A DNA stretch of 64,000 nucleotides from Diphasiastrum complanatum. Its lineage: Eukaryota > Streptophyta > Lycopodiopsida > Lycopodiales > Lycopodiaceae. The notes beneath the pieces were generated by a model. That model worked only from the letters and a program-made list of their open reading frames with translations, made no database searches and was not told the DNA's origin. The stretch lies in contig CM055097.1 of NCBI GenBank assembly GCA_029204225.1, positions 56,975,601 through 57,039,600 on the forward strand, read 5' to 3'. Shown one piece after another: positions 1 to 10,339 of the stretch (position 1 is the stretch's first letter; each line of letters opens with the position of its first letter). The translations under genes were made by a program, and so were the position numbers.

Positions 1-59
1 CACAAATATTGCAAAAGGCATCAATCTTGAATGTGCATGACAGACAAGATGAGAGCCTA

Positions 60-1230
60 TACAATTTTCAAAATTGAGATAGATTCATCATTGGTAGTCA
101 GCACACATTTTGCAATCCAAAGTGTGTGCTCAAATTTTGAAAAAATAGGTTTGATGAGGGGGAACCATCCTTGACATGCAAAGATCTATATTTTTTTGTG
201 TTTTAGAATGTTTGGACTTTACTAGAGCAGCTGCAATATATTCATCTACCAATAGGCAATTTGAGTTTTTCAAGTATTGGCTTTTGGTAAAATCTTACCT
301 TGATGTGCATTGATGACGAACCAAAGCTAAAATCCACTCTAATAATTTGCTCTCTTCTTTCAATAATGGCTATTCTACTAGATATACTATGTGCACACAA
401 TTGAGATCCACTATAACATATTTTTTGAAATTGGAAAGTTGCTCTAGATACAAAAATGCCAATACATGCTATCTTGTTGTTTTTACTTAGTTTTTCATTT
501 GTAACATCGTATGGTACTTTTACCATGTCACAATGCTAATAAAAAATCGTTATCAATTGGTCTGAATATGGTCACTTGAGTTTGTAATCACATTCAATTG
601 ATTTGAGAACAATAACATCAACTTGCAAGATTAAGAATGGGCCCACAAAATCTCTAGAAATTCAAAATACGGATCAAATATATCTCTGCCCGCAAAATCC
701 CGCATCCAAAGATAATCGTTCTCGAATGTGAATGTATTGACACATAGTGTGGTGCAAGCTGAGAGTCTATAAAAATTTCAAAATTTGTAACTAACACTCA
801 TTATGATGTGCTCACATTTTACAATCCAAGCGCATGTGCTCAAATTTTCAAAATAGGTTGTTGAGGTGAAACCATCTCAAACATTTGCGCTTTTTTGTTT
901 TTTATAATGTTTGGACTTGAGTAGAACGTCAAGATATTCATCTACCAAAAAAAGGCAACTAGAGTTTTTCACGGATTGGCTTATAGTAAATCTTGTCTCT
1001 TACGTGCATCAATAATGAACCAAAGCTAAAATCTACACTCACAATTTGCTCTCTTTTTTCAATGAGCATTTTAAAAAATACTAAGTACACACACACAATT
1101 GAGATATTTTGTAACATATTTTTGAAACTAGAAAGTTGCACTAGATACAAAAACACACGTTATATGCTATCTTGTTTTTCATTAAGTTTTGCATTTGTAA
1201 CATCAAATGATACACAAACATTTTCACAAA
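60..1230 (+). repeat. Diverged tandem repeat units (~0.7 kb) of the small-gene upstream block
   Basis: At least two diverged copies of the same unit follow each other. Each carries, in order, a stretch beginning near GGGCCCACAAAATCTCTAG, a CTCAAATTTT...ATAGGTT segment, TTCATCTACCAA, GAGTTTTTCA..TTGGCTT, AACCAAAGCTAAAATC, a TTGCTCTCTT segment and CACACAATTGAGAT. The same units recur at 7.5-8.8, 33.1-34.6, 47.4-49.1, 51.5-52.4 and 56.1-56.4 kb, and three of those arrays lie directly upstream of a small gene. The short frames inside carry no recognisable domain and I do not call genes here. No small gene follows this array within the window. Confidence 0.7.
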
Positions 1231-1266
1231 TTCACACACATACACAATAAAACCAAAACCAAAACA

Positions 1267-1632
<366 letters not shown>

Positions 1633-1639
1633 ATGCATC

Positions 1640-2640
1640 TCTCTTATACTATATCTTTTCTTATACACATTAAATCTCTTTCCCTCACAAAAACAAACCA
1701 CATTTCATTCAACATATCACTAATGACTGCTAGTCTAACAACCTACAAAATTCATTAAAATCCCCTTGGAACAAGAGCTTTATCCTTTATTGATCAATTT
1801 TAACTTTATTGTCAAGTAAAAATGAGGAACTAAGGGATTTCTATTTGTTCGTACATAAAGAATGTATGACATTACCACATTTGCCTATTATCATATAAAA
1901 GCCCAAAAGAATTCTTCCAACTCAATCTCTTCATGTCCACAATCAAACTTTTTCTTTTGTCGTTGTTGTATCTTTCATGGCTCCAGTAATGCTAGATTTG
2001 CCCTTTTGTCAACCCGACACCTGTATATCAAAGAAACTTCTCTTGAGTATACATCTGCAGCCTTATCTCTAATTGCTCCATTTGTTGAAATGTTTGAAAT
2101 ATTGATGGAAGATAGTTGGCCATGGTTGTCTCTCTCTTGGAGAACGAGAAACCTTCTATATTACACATTTCATAGATTTTGTGCAATTCTATAATGACTA
2201 GGCTACCACAATCTCACTCGTTGTCACTGTCGCCATTAGCTTTTGATGATCAGCTTATTAATAACGAAGCTATGGAGATATTTGGGTAGAATTAGAGATA
2301 GACGCATTTGGTTTGGCAGATTGTGTCACATGATGATGCGGCAAATGATAACGATGAACCACCAAATGAATAAGTGAGACAGTACGATGTATTTCAACTA
2401 ATTGTAATATTAATCATATTGCTCACAGTTGACATCAAACAAGAAGTGTGGACACAAATTGTGGTCAACGTTTTTTTGTGATACATAAATTTCTTTATTC
2501 ACTTGTGCATATGGCAACCAATGTTGATATAAAATGGAGTTCAATGTGTTGATAGGTAACAAATTTCAAAAGTGAGATCCATTTACACTCTGTAACATAT
2601 CATGGGTTAGATCGAGGGGCCTTTTAAATTTTTCATCAGT
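1640..2640. other. Interval with no recognised gene
   Basis: About 1 kb of AT-rich sequence. One open frame of 110 codons (1,862-2,194, + strand) shows no domain, signal peptide or repeat that I recognise. I see no TIR, PBS or splice-bounded exon. Confidence 0.5.
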
Positions 2641-2689
2641 CACGATTTTACCCTAGGTTAGCAGAATGTCCTGGAATGCCTCTTGGCCA

Positions 2690-2765
2690 CATTGACCCTC
2701 TCTATAACCCTCTTTATATCCCTCTCTATATGACCCTCTATAACCCTCTATATAAATGTTTGAAA
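2690..2765 (+). repeat. Short tandem CCCTCTATA-type repeat
   Basis: A run of degenerate 8-14 bp units (CCCTCTATAA, CCCTCTTTATAT, CCCTCTCTATATGA) is repeated about seven times. No gene is attached to it. Confidence 0.75.
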
Positions 2766-2929
2766 AACAAGTTAGAATTTTGTAGGCTTATACCGAGGCC
2801 AAAAACCGGATCTGAGGCTCGCGCTTTCCGCCCCCCACCCACGACTCATTTTGAAAACTCTCTTTCAAAAAAACGATAAAAAAAGCCTTGGAAATCACCC
2901 GTCCACTTCTAGTGCATGCCAAACAAAAA

Positions 2930-3240
2930 CAAAGTCCTGAAAATTTGCCACGCATGGTAATATGTTCTGTAAAATTTCCTGGAAATTTGCCATGCGGCAA
3001 ATTTCTAGCCAGCATGGCAGTGCCACTCATATTTAAAATTCAAATTAACCTTCCATCTCCCCTTACCAGATTTTGTGCCGACGACGCAAAATTTTGTTGG
3101 CGTGGCAATGTCGCACATCCATTGCCATGGACTTTGCCACATGATGGCCACAGACATTGCCATGCAAGGGCTGACGGGTCAAATCTCAAGTCAACATCTT
3201 ATGTGCGTGGCAATTTGTGTGCCAATGGGCTTATATTTGT
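2930..3240. repeat. Cluster of TTGCCATG / TGCCACG motifs (subterminal-repeat-like)
   Basis: Motifs such as TTTGCCATGCGG, TTTGCCACGCATGG, ATTGCCATGG, TTTGCCACATG and ATTGCCATGC recur on both strands within 300 bp. Dense short motifs in both orientations are typical of the subterminal zone of plant DNA transposons. I could not find the terminal inverted repeats that would define the element. Confidence 0.4.
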
Positions 3241-3660
3241 AGTTTTATATCTGACTTTCATTGTCAAACAGTTAAATTGAACTATCACTGTCAAATAGTT
3301 ATTTGACTATCATTGTTGAATAGTTATTTGACGATATATGTACAACTTATTTTTTCAACAGGTCCCTCATCACTCAAGGAAGCAATAAAGATTGAAACAG
3401 AAGTCTATCAGAGTCTGAAGAGTGTAATGAAGAAAAGATATGGTCTAGTAGTTCTGAAGCATAGAGGAGGTGCAAGAGCACCCTGAGCTGAAAGGTCACA
3501 CCAACTTTGTAGTGTCCACTACCACCTGCAGAAAGTCATGGCCACCACACACATAAACATATCTACACACCACCAAAGGGACAAGCCATTCCCACTTAGT
3601 TGACAACATCCAGAGGCTGCCAAGCCAGTTATGATAGGAAGCATGTTGAGTGTGGTTGAG

Positions 3661-4123
3661 TGTTACAACTCCCTAGGATCATTGACTGCCTTGAAGGTTC
3701 TGCACACCCCATACCAGTGACAATGCACTGTAACCACCCAACCATAGGGTCACAACCGACCCACCCCCATGCCCTAGAGCAGTCGTCATGCCCGGTCAAG
3801 CCTCCTACAATAACTGGCATCCCATACCACCAGCCATTGCACTCGGCTCTCCCTAGAACACATCTCCTGGCCTGGAGATACATCCTGGCTAATGCATGTG
3901 CTCTCCATCCACCAACTCCTGGGCAGATTGAGTGAATGGAAAGAGGTAAACCCCACCACTATATAGGCATAGCAGAGTGGGTCCCATCAAGCACGGTCTT
4001 GTCGGCGACACATGACCACCTAGGATGGTAATGCATGGCACCTAAACGTGTCGATAACTCCAGTCCCGCGCCATGCCCCTTGCAAGGCCATCACTGAAGG
4101 GTGTACCGTTATGCTACATAACA
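3661..4123 (-). repeat. 3' LTR of chromovirus
   Basis: The 463-bp LTR starts TGTTATGTAG (at 4,123 on the - strand) and ends TTGTAACA (3,661). It contains a CTATATAG TATA-type box around 3,960. It matches the LTRs at 5,597-5,884, 37,160-37,613 and 61,352-61,720 with scattered differences. Confidence 0.95.
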
Positions 4124-5577
4124 TTCCTCCCCCATAAAAACTTCCTTCTATGGGAAGAAACCTAAGTCTTAAATCATCCTCCTTCTCCCAAGTGTCCTCA
4201 TCATCTAACATACCTTTCCAACGAATCATATGTTCAGAAATCGAACTATTTCTCAGTTGATGTCGTCGAGTATCCATGATCCTTTCTGGTTCATGGGGTA
4301 CAAAAGCAGTCAAATCTTCCAATAGAACTAAATCATCTATAGGAATCAGGTCATCTTTCCCACCAAGTTGTTCTTTTAAACGACTAACATGGAATACAGG
4401 ATGAACCTTAGTTCCAACAGAGAGTTCTAGTCTATAAGCAGCCTTACCAATCTTGTTAAGCACTTTGAAAGGACCGCTAAAATGTGGAGATAACTTCGGA
4501 CATTTTCCCGTTCGAAGTGTCTTAGAGTCCTTAGGGATTCTAAGATACACCCAATCACCAATCTCAAACTCTCGAGGAGCGTGACTTCGGTTGGCATAGA
4601 ATTGGGCTCTATCTTGAGCCAATCTAATGCTTTCCCTAGCCACCTGCAACATTTCCTGCATATCATGCAATAAATCCACTACAGCTTGAACCTTGAGACC
4701 TTTGAGTCCAACGGAGATAGGGGAACGAGGCTGAAAGCCATACAAGAGCACAAAAGGACTAAAATCAGTGGTAGAATGCTTCATACTATTGTATCTGAAC
4801 TCACCCATTGGGAGATACTTTTCCCAGTCTAATTGTTGCCTGGAAACATATGCACGAAGCATATCTTCCATCGACTAGCTAACACGTTCAGTCTGACCAT
4901 CGGTTTCTGGGTGATCAATAGACGATAGACTTAAACTAGTTTCCAGTCTTTCAAAGACCGCCTACCAGAATTTGCCAGTGAACTTGGAATTACGATCACT
5001 AACAATATTGTTCGGCAAACCATACAACCTGAACAACTTTTCAACGAAAAGTTGAGCAAGTTCAGAAGCTTTGACAATAGCTTTTGTTGGAATAAACTGT
5101 GGTTAGTCTGTCAACTACTACCCAGATAGCATCGTGACCCTTCCATGACTTGGGAAGTCCAACCACAAAATCCATGGAAATACTTTCCCATTTCTTGTTG
5201 GGAATTTCCAATGGATGCAACAGATTAGTTGCTTTGAGTCTTTGTGCTTTATTTACTGGGCATTGTTCACACTTTTGAACGTATGCCTCGATGAGACCTT
5301 TCATTTTTGGCCAATAAAATTCTCTCTTAACAAGGTCAAGCTTCCTCTGTATACCAGGGTGTCCCGAGCTGGGGCTATCGTGGCACTCGTGCAGGATTTG
5401 GGCCCTAATGTCTGTGATATCTGGCACACAGACTTTTCCTCTACGGAAAAGCAAACCATTCCGAATGGAATAATCATCAAGTATCTTAAGACCCTTTGCG
5501 AGATTTCTTGGAATCCTGCTTTCCAAGCTTGTCTCTCCTTAAAGAGCTTCTTGCCAGGACATCTTGCCAAATATGAC
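4124..5577 (-). pseudogene. Chromovirus pol remnant: integrase and chromodomain-like tail
   Basis: From 5,526 down, the frame encodes an HHCC zinc-binding region (HECHDSPSSGHPG, then KCEQCPVNK), followed by the integrase core start (SISMDFVVGLP). Around 5,060-4,880 the reading is broken by frame changes and two stops, but the second catalytic Asp (SDRNSK) and the Glu (ETDGQTER) can still be read. From 4,871 to about 4,140 an open stretch carries the integrase C-terminus (GPFKVLNKIG, HPVFHVSRLK) and a chromodomain-like end (MIRWKG, DTWE). This order is that of plant chromoviruses. RT and RNase H are missing; a related copy with RNase H lies at 54.3-55.3 kb. Confidence 0.9.
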
Positions 5578-5596
5578 CGAAAAACTCATCGATCCG

Positions 5597-5884
5597 ACTG
5601 GCGTCCCATACCACCAGCCATCGCACTCGGCTCTCCCTAGCACACATCTCCTGGCCTGGAGATACATCCTGGCTAATGCACGTGCTCTCCATCCATCAAC
5701 TCCCGGGTAGACTGAGTGAATGGAAAGAGGGAAACCCCACCACTATATAGGCATAGCACAGTGGGGCGACATGTGACCACCTAGGATGGTGACGTGTGGC
5801 ACCTAAACGTGTCGATAACTCTAGTCCTGCATCATGCCCCTTGCGAGGCCTTCAGTGAAGGGCGTACCGTTATGGTACATAACA
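5597..5884 (-). repeat. Truncated 5' LTR of chromovirus
   Basis: Matches the first 288 bp of the LTR and stops within the sequence GGGACGCCAGT, where it joins integrase sequence. The CTATATAG box is retained near 5,742. About 25 bp is missing near 5,768 relative to the other LTR copies. Confidence 0.92.
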
Positions 5885-5898
5885 TTGAGGATGAGCTC

Positions 5899-6088
5899 AT
5901 GGCAAATGTAGAAGGGCAAAAGATAGAGGAACTATTGGTGTTGGAGGTGAATAAGGTTCTGCTAATTGCAGAGCTAGAAAGGATGGCGTTTGGTGTTGTT
6001 ACGGTCACTAGGACTTGGTGTTTCAGCAAAGTTGGGAGTGTTGAGAAGGCTTTAAATTGGATGTTAGACTCTGAGGATCATCTTGAAT
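5899..6088 (+). pseudogene. UBX/UBA-domain protein, N-terminal UBA fragment
   Basis: Starting at ATG 5,899, the frame gives a UBA-like domain (LIAELERMAFGVV, then SVEKALNWMLDSEDH) closely matching the better copy at 37,145-36,735. The canonical MGF of the UBA loop reads MAF here. The reading breaks at about 6,088, where a ~600-bp deletion relative to the right arm joins it to unrelated 3'-block sequence. The chromovirus 5' end lies only 14 bp upstream of the ATG, with one TTGAG copy between, so the original 5' UTR was separated from the coding exon. Confidence 0.8.
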
Positions 6089-6361
6089 TTTTTCTCTTAA
6101 GCAGTATCTTGTTGTATAAGACAACACGTTGGAATTACTCAGACTACAGCAATTTTGGAGCTCTATCTCCTGTGCTTCTTGGAATGATCAGAGGGAGATT
6201 GAGAGAGCTTGTATATCGTGTCTGTATCCTTTGGTTGTTTTCTTTATGTTTGATGACTACCAACAGACTGTCTTGTCTGCATAGATTGAATCTGTTTGTG
6301 AATGCTAGTCTGATATCAACAAGTAGACAAATTAAAGCTTCAATATGGGAAGTAATGACAA
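6089..6361 (-). repeat. 3' block of the small-gene cassette (left inverted copy)
   Basis: This is the reverse complement of 36,083-36,355 and also matches 54,000-54,275. It is part of the conserved sequence downstream of the small genes. Although an open frame crosses it on the + strand, that frame simply continues from the UBA fragment. Confidence 0.85.
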
Positions 6362-6731
6362 CATAGTTGCATATAATACGTATTTTATAATAAAATACCA
6401 TATAATTGACGTATTATATTAATATGTGTAATACAACGTATTATACCACTTTGATTACAATATTTTGATTTTCAATAGTTTTATTCAAGAATAAAAATGA
6501 AAATATTTTATCTTAGTGTTCATCCCTTCAAACGTAAACATATGAACAAAATTCTGAAGAACATTATAGATCGCACATGAAATATTTGATAACAACTTGT
6601 CAATTGTCAAAAGGTGAAGGTAGGACTATTTATTATTTTGAACTAGCCCTACGTATTTTTCAGCCAAAAATGTATAATACACGTATTTCATGGCACCATA
6701 TTATACGCTTGTATTATACGATGCAACTATG
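6362..6731. mobile_element. MITE-like element with 11-bp terminal inverted repeats
   Basis: A 370-bp AT-rich element is bounded by CATAGTTGCAT (6,362-6,372) and its exact complement ATGCAACTATG (6,721-6,731). The similarity extends inward as TATAATACG-type sequence. It contains many GTATTATA/TATAATAC motifs and no ORF of interest. It is absent from the right arm, and the right-arm sequence between 35,073 and about 36,085, including nearly all of the small gene, is missing here. The element therefore sits exactly at a deletion junction. Confidence 0.75.
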
Positions 6732-6935
6732 GATAAAGGTACCTTTTGCTTGGTCTTGTGCCATGCTTGAAATTAAAGCTGAATGGGTTTGAGGGATGAG
6801 CTTGAAGCGAGAGTTGTAGCAGTACCGACAATTCCTGAGAGACCAGCGAGTACTGAGTAAGTGAGTGAGAGAGTTGTCACTCCTGAGATGAGACGAGTGA
6901 GTGAATGAGTGAGTGAGATCAGGCTATAAACCGCA
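6732..6935 (-). pseudogene. Remnant of small gene: first codons plus 5' leader
   Basis: The reverse complement carries the same leader as the intact copies (CTCACTCACTC...GAAGCTCATCCCTCAAAC), ATG at 6,764 and the first five codons (MAQDQ). A 4-bp loss relative to the intact copies then shifts the frame, and the sequence ends after 33 bp of coding at the MITE. It cannot make the protein. Upstream (6,940-7,250) the promoter-proximal region is retained in diverged form. Confidence 0.88.
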
Positions 6936-7261
6936 AGAAAGTAGCTCCTACGAGAAGAAGAATAAGCTTTTGAGAAAGATGCTGCATGATGGATAAAGAA
7001 GAATAAATTTCAATTAAAATATGTTTGTAAAATTAGATGCTACACGATTCACGAAGAAGCCATGAACTTTATTTAGGAAGATATACTTTTGGAAAAAATT
7101 AGATGCCACACTAACCAGAATAAACTTTAAACTTTATTAAGTAAGATATACACTCTTGGAAGAAAGTAGATGCTAGATGAAAATCACAGGCTTTAACTGG
7201 CAGAGCTTAAAATGCTCTTCCACTCTGCCACACACTCTCTAGTCATATTCCTAATGGTGAA

Positions 7262-7468
<207 letters not shown>

Positions 7469-7479
7469 ACATTGGGCTA

Positions 7480-8765
7480 TTTGAATTCAATAGCATCGAT
7501 ATGCAAGATAAAAAATGGGCCCACATTATCTCTAGACATTCAAAATGTAGACTCATGTCTATCCATGGCCGCAAAATCACAAATGCAAAATGCATCATTC
7601 TGCAATATATTCATCTACCAAATGGCAATTTGAGTTTTTCAAGTATTGGCTTTAAAATTGTGCATTGATGACAAACCAAAGCTAAAATCCAGACTAATAA
7701 TTTGCTCCCTTCTCTCAATAGAGGTTATTGTACTAGAAATACTATGTGCACACAATTGAGATCCAATATTACATATTTTTTGAAATTGGAACATTGCATT
7801 AAATACGAAAATGCCAATACATGCTATCTTGTTTTTTTTAATTTAGCTTTTCATTTGTAACATCGTATGGTACTTTTACCATTTCACAATGCTAGTTAAA
7901 AATCGTTATCATTTGGTCTGAATATGGTCACTTGATTTTGTAATCACATTCAACTGATTTGAAAATAATAACATATCTAATTTGTATTTTGAAGTTCTAG
8001 AGATTTTGTGGGCCCATTCTTAATCTTGCAAGTCGATCCCACATGCAAAGATAATCATTCTCGAATTCGAATGTGTCGACAGATAGTGTGGAGCAAGACG
8101 AGAGTCTATAAAAATTTCACAATTTGTTACCAACACTCATCATGATGTATGTGCTCACATTCTACAAGCCAAGTGCATGTGCTCAAATTTCCAAAATAGG
8201 TTGATGAGGTAAAACCATCTTTGACGTGCAAACATTTGTGCTTTTTTGTTTTTTAGAATGTTTGGACTTGAGTAGAACATCAATATATTCATCTACCAAA
8301 AAAAGGCAACTAGAGTTTTTCAAGTATTGGCTTGTAGTAAATCTTATCTCTAACATGCATCAATAATGAATCCAAACTAAAATCTACACTAACAATTTGC
8401 TCTCTTTTTTCAATGAAGATTATTACAAATACTATGTACACACACACAATTGAGATATTTTGTAACATATTTTTGAAACTAGACAGTTGCACTAGATACA
8501 AAAACACATGTTACATGCTATCTTGTTTTTCATTAAGTTTTGCATTTGTAACATCAAATGGTACTTTTACCATTTCAAATGGTAATAACAACTTGTTATC
8601 ATTTGGTTTAAATATAGGCACCTATGTTTGTAATCATATGGGCCCATTTGAATACAATAACATTGATTTACACTGAATCAAGATGGGTCCACAAAATTTC
8701 TAGACATTCCAATTATAGACATGATATCCGGCCTGACTGCAAAATCAAAGTTTTGATGTTCTACG
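7480..8765 (-). repeat. Tandem ~0.7-kb upstream units, left inverted arm
   Basis: Two diverged units of the upstream repeat, the reverse complement of 33,135-34,590. In cassette orientation they lie upstream of the gene remnant at 6,764. Short frames of 65-87 codons recur in several copies but are shared because the DNA is shared; I see no protein domain. Confidence 0.85.
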
Positions 8766-9140
8766 AGTAAATTTTTCGAGAGTTTCACGAGTTTATTTTC
8801 TCCACGATTCAATAAAAAAGTAGCATATGGTGTGCTACTCTTTTCATGCCACTACATGATTTTTTATGAAGAAGAATCGTGGATTGGTAGATAGTTAGAA
8901 ATTTGACTATTTAGCAAATCTTAAATACTTCTATCACAAGATACTTTGCAACTCTTTAAATACAGATTTATTTTTATTATGAAAAAATGTTCATGAGGCT
9001 ATAAAAGCTAGCATGTTGGCATGTTGGTCTACAAAAGAATGTAACTGTTTTATAAAACAGATAGATAAAATGGATTCTTTTTTGAAAGACATCGACTACC
9101 ACACCGATGTGCTATCAAATTGGATCCACAAAAGAAAGCT
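8766..9140. other. Inverted-arm intergenic sequence, no gene
   Basis: Matches the reverse complement of 32,800-33,135 and joins the repeat units to the copia gag remnant. No feature is seen. Confidence 0.6.
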
Positions 9141-9149
9141 TGATTTTTT

Positions 9150-9590
9150 ATTTTTTAAATTAAAAAAACTATAAAATAATTTTTCTTCTCCTTGTGCATG
9201 CATCTTCTTGAAACACTTGGATGCAAAGGACCCCTTCTTAGATTTATCCTTCTTACCCTTCTTTGAGCTTGATTGGCGTTCTTCATCCTTTGATGGATCA
9301 CCTCCTTGTTGCTTGTTGGATTTTTTTTCCTTTTCACTTGCCTTTGATGGAGAAGTTTGCCTGCTCATCACCCTTGTGCAAGGAAAATGAATCCATCCTA
9401 GCTCTGGCATGTTGGATCGTACTCTTCTGGGCTATGAGAATACTTTGGAGCTTCTCAATGGATGGAAGGAATTCTTGATAGCAAAACTTAAACAAGATTG
9501 GAGTACTCATCTCCCAATCCATTCAAGATGACATGGAGAATCTCACTCTCCTTTATCTTATCACTGATGATCTAAGGAAAAGTCGATTAG
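9150..9590 (-). pseudogene. Ty1/copia gag remnant (UBN2-like region and basic tail)
   Basis: On the - strand a gag-type sequence can be followed across frame changes: ILHVILNGLG-type text (here with losses), then IEKLQSILIAQKS, HARARMDSFSLHKGDEQANF and a lysine/serine-rich tail (SSKKGKKDKSKKG). The ILNGLG...LLAQES...ANF pattern is that of copia gag. Several stops and frameshifts make it non-coding. The inverted copy at 32,325-32,800 is slightly better preserved. Confidence 0.7.
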
Positions 9591-9781
9591 CCTATCAAAA
9601 AACAGGCCATTCCCAAAGTGACCTTGAGAATTGAGGACTTGGCCTTTCAAAGTCGACTACTACCTTTTGAGAAGTGGAAAGGAGGTTAAATGTGTGTGAC
9701 TCATTACAAGTGCCAACGTGTCATTTCAAACTGAAAAATGAAGAAAAGAAAAAAGTGTGATCTTTCTTTTTACATTAAAAA

Positions 9782-9793
9782 TGGTATCAGAGC
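9782..9793 (+). other. tRNA-iMet-type primer binding site (relict)
   Basis: TGGTATCAGAGC, the standard complement of the initiator tRNA-Met 3' end used by many plant LTR elements, follows ACATTAAAAA. It would mark the 3' end of a + strand LTR lying to its left, but I cannot define that LTR. The inverted copy is at 32,094-32,105. Confidence 0.55.
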
Positions 9794-10234
9794 TTATCTA
9801 AGTGTTTGACGTCTTTATCATCCAAAGTTTTCAATTTTTCATGAAAATCTAGATCTAAAAGAAATTTTTTTGGTTTTTTACAAGTTTACAGAATTTTGTG
9901 GCCAACTTAAAAATTTGTAACTTGCTCAATACTGAACCAAGTTTAAAAAAGATTATATGGCTAGAAAGCCCTTTCAATGCTCTACAATAGTATCTATTCA
10001 AATTGAATTACAAAGAATGAAATGCTGGGCAGAAATTAAATAAAAAAGAGCAGAAAAATAAAAAAACAAAAAATACAATCACCACTCATGTTTTGAACGT
10101 TTTTGGACATGGCTCTCACAAATCACATCCATAATGCAAAGCTAACCATAGCATGCGAAGATCAAGATGCCTAATGCATTCTATCCACAAAATATGAAAA
10201 GAAAATGCTAACAAGCAAGATGAGAGTGCATTGC

Positions 10235-10256
10235 TCCCCAACAATGGTGTCAAAAT
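10235..10256 (-). other. Athila/Tat-like primer binding site (relict, inverted copy)
   Basis: The reverse complement reads TTTTGACACCATTGTTGGGG, a decayed form of the TTGGCGCCGTTGCCGGGGA-type site of Athila-like gypsy elements. It corresponds to the better-preserved site at 31,643-31,662. The LTR itself is mostly missing on this side, as the inverted arm ends at about 10,337. Confidence 0.6.
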
Positions 10257-10339
10257 TGTAGGGGGTTTATTTCCTAGCCTATCCTCAACCCAAGATCCAA
10301 GCAATCTAGCATCAAGGAGATGAAGTTAGTTGTCACTAA

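Larger units (their letters stand above)
3661..5884 (-). mobile_element. Internally deleted Ty3/gypsy chromovirus with 5-bp TSD
   Basis: Read on the - strand, the element runs from a truncated 5' LTR (5,884-5,597) directly into integrase (from about 5,577), then a chromodomain-like tail, a polypurine tract (GGGGGAGGAA ending at 4,124) and a full 3' LTR (4,123-3,661). It is flanked by perfect TTGAG duplications at 3,656-3,660 and 5,885-5,889. The deletion removes the 3' part of the 5' LTR, the PBS, gag, protease, RT and RNase H. A second copy of the same insertion, with an intact LTR and PBS, begins at 37,160 on the + strand next to CTCAA, the complement of TTGAG. The element is dead. Confidence 0.93.

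Noticed and set aside
3629-3935. Open frames in the chromovirus LTRs (also 37.4-37.6 and 61.1-61.9 kb)
   Set aside because: They lie entirely within LTR sequence with promoter and PBS; not genes.
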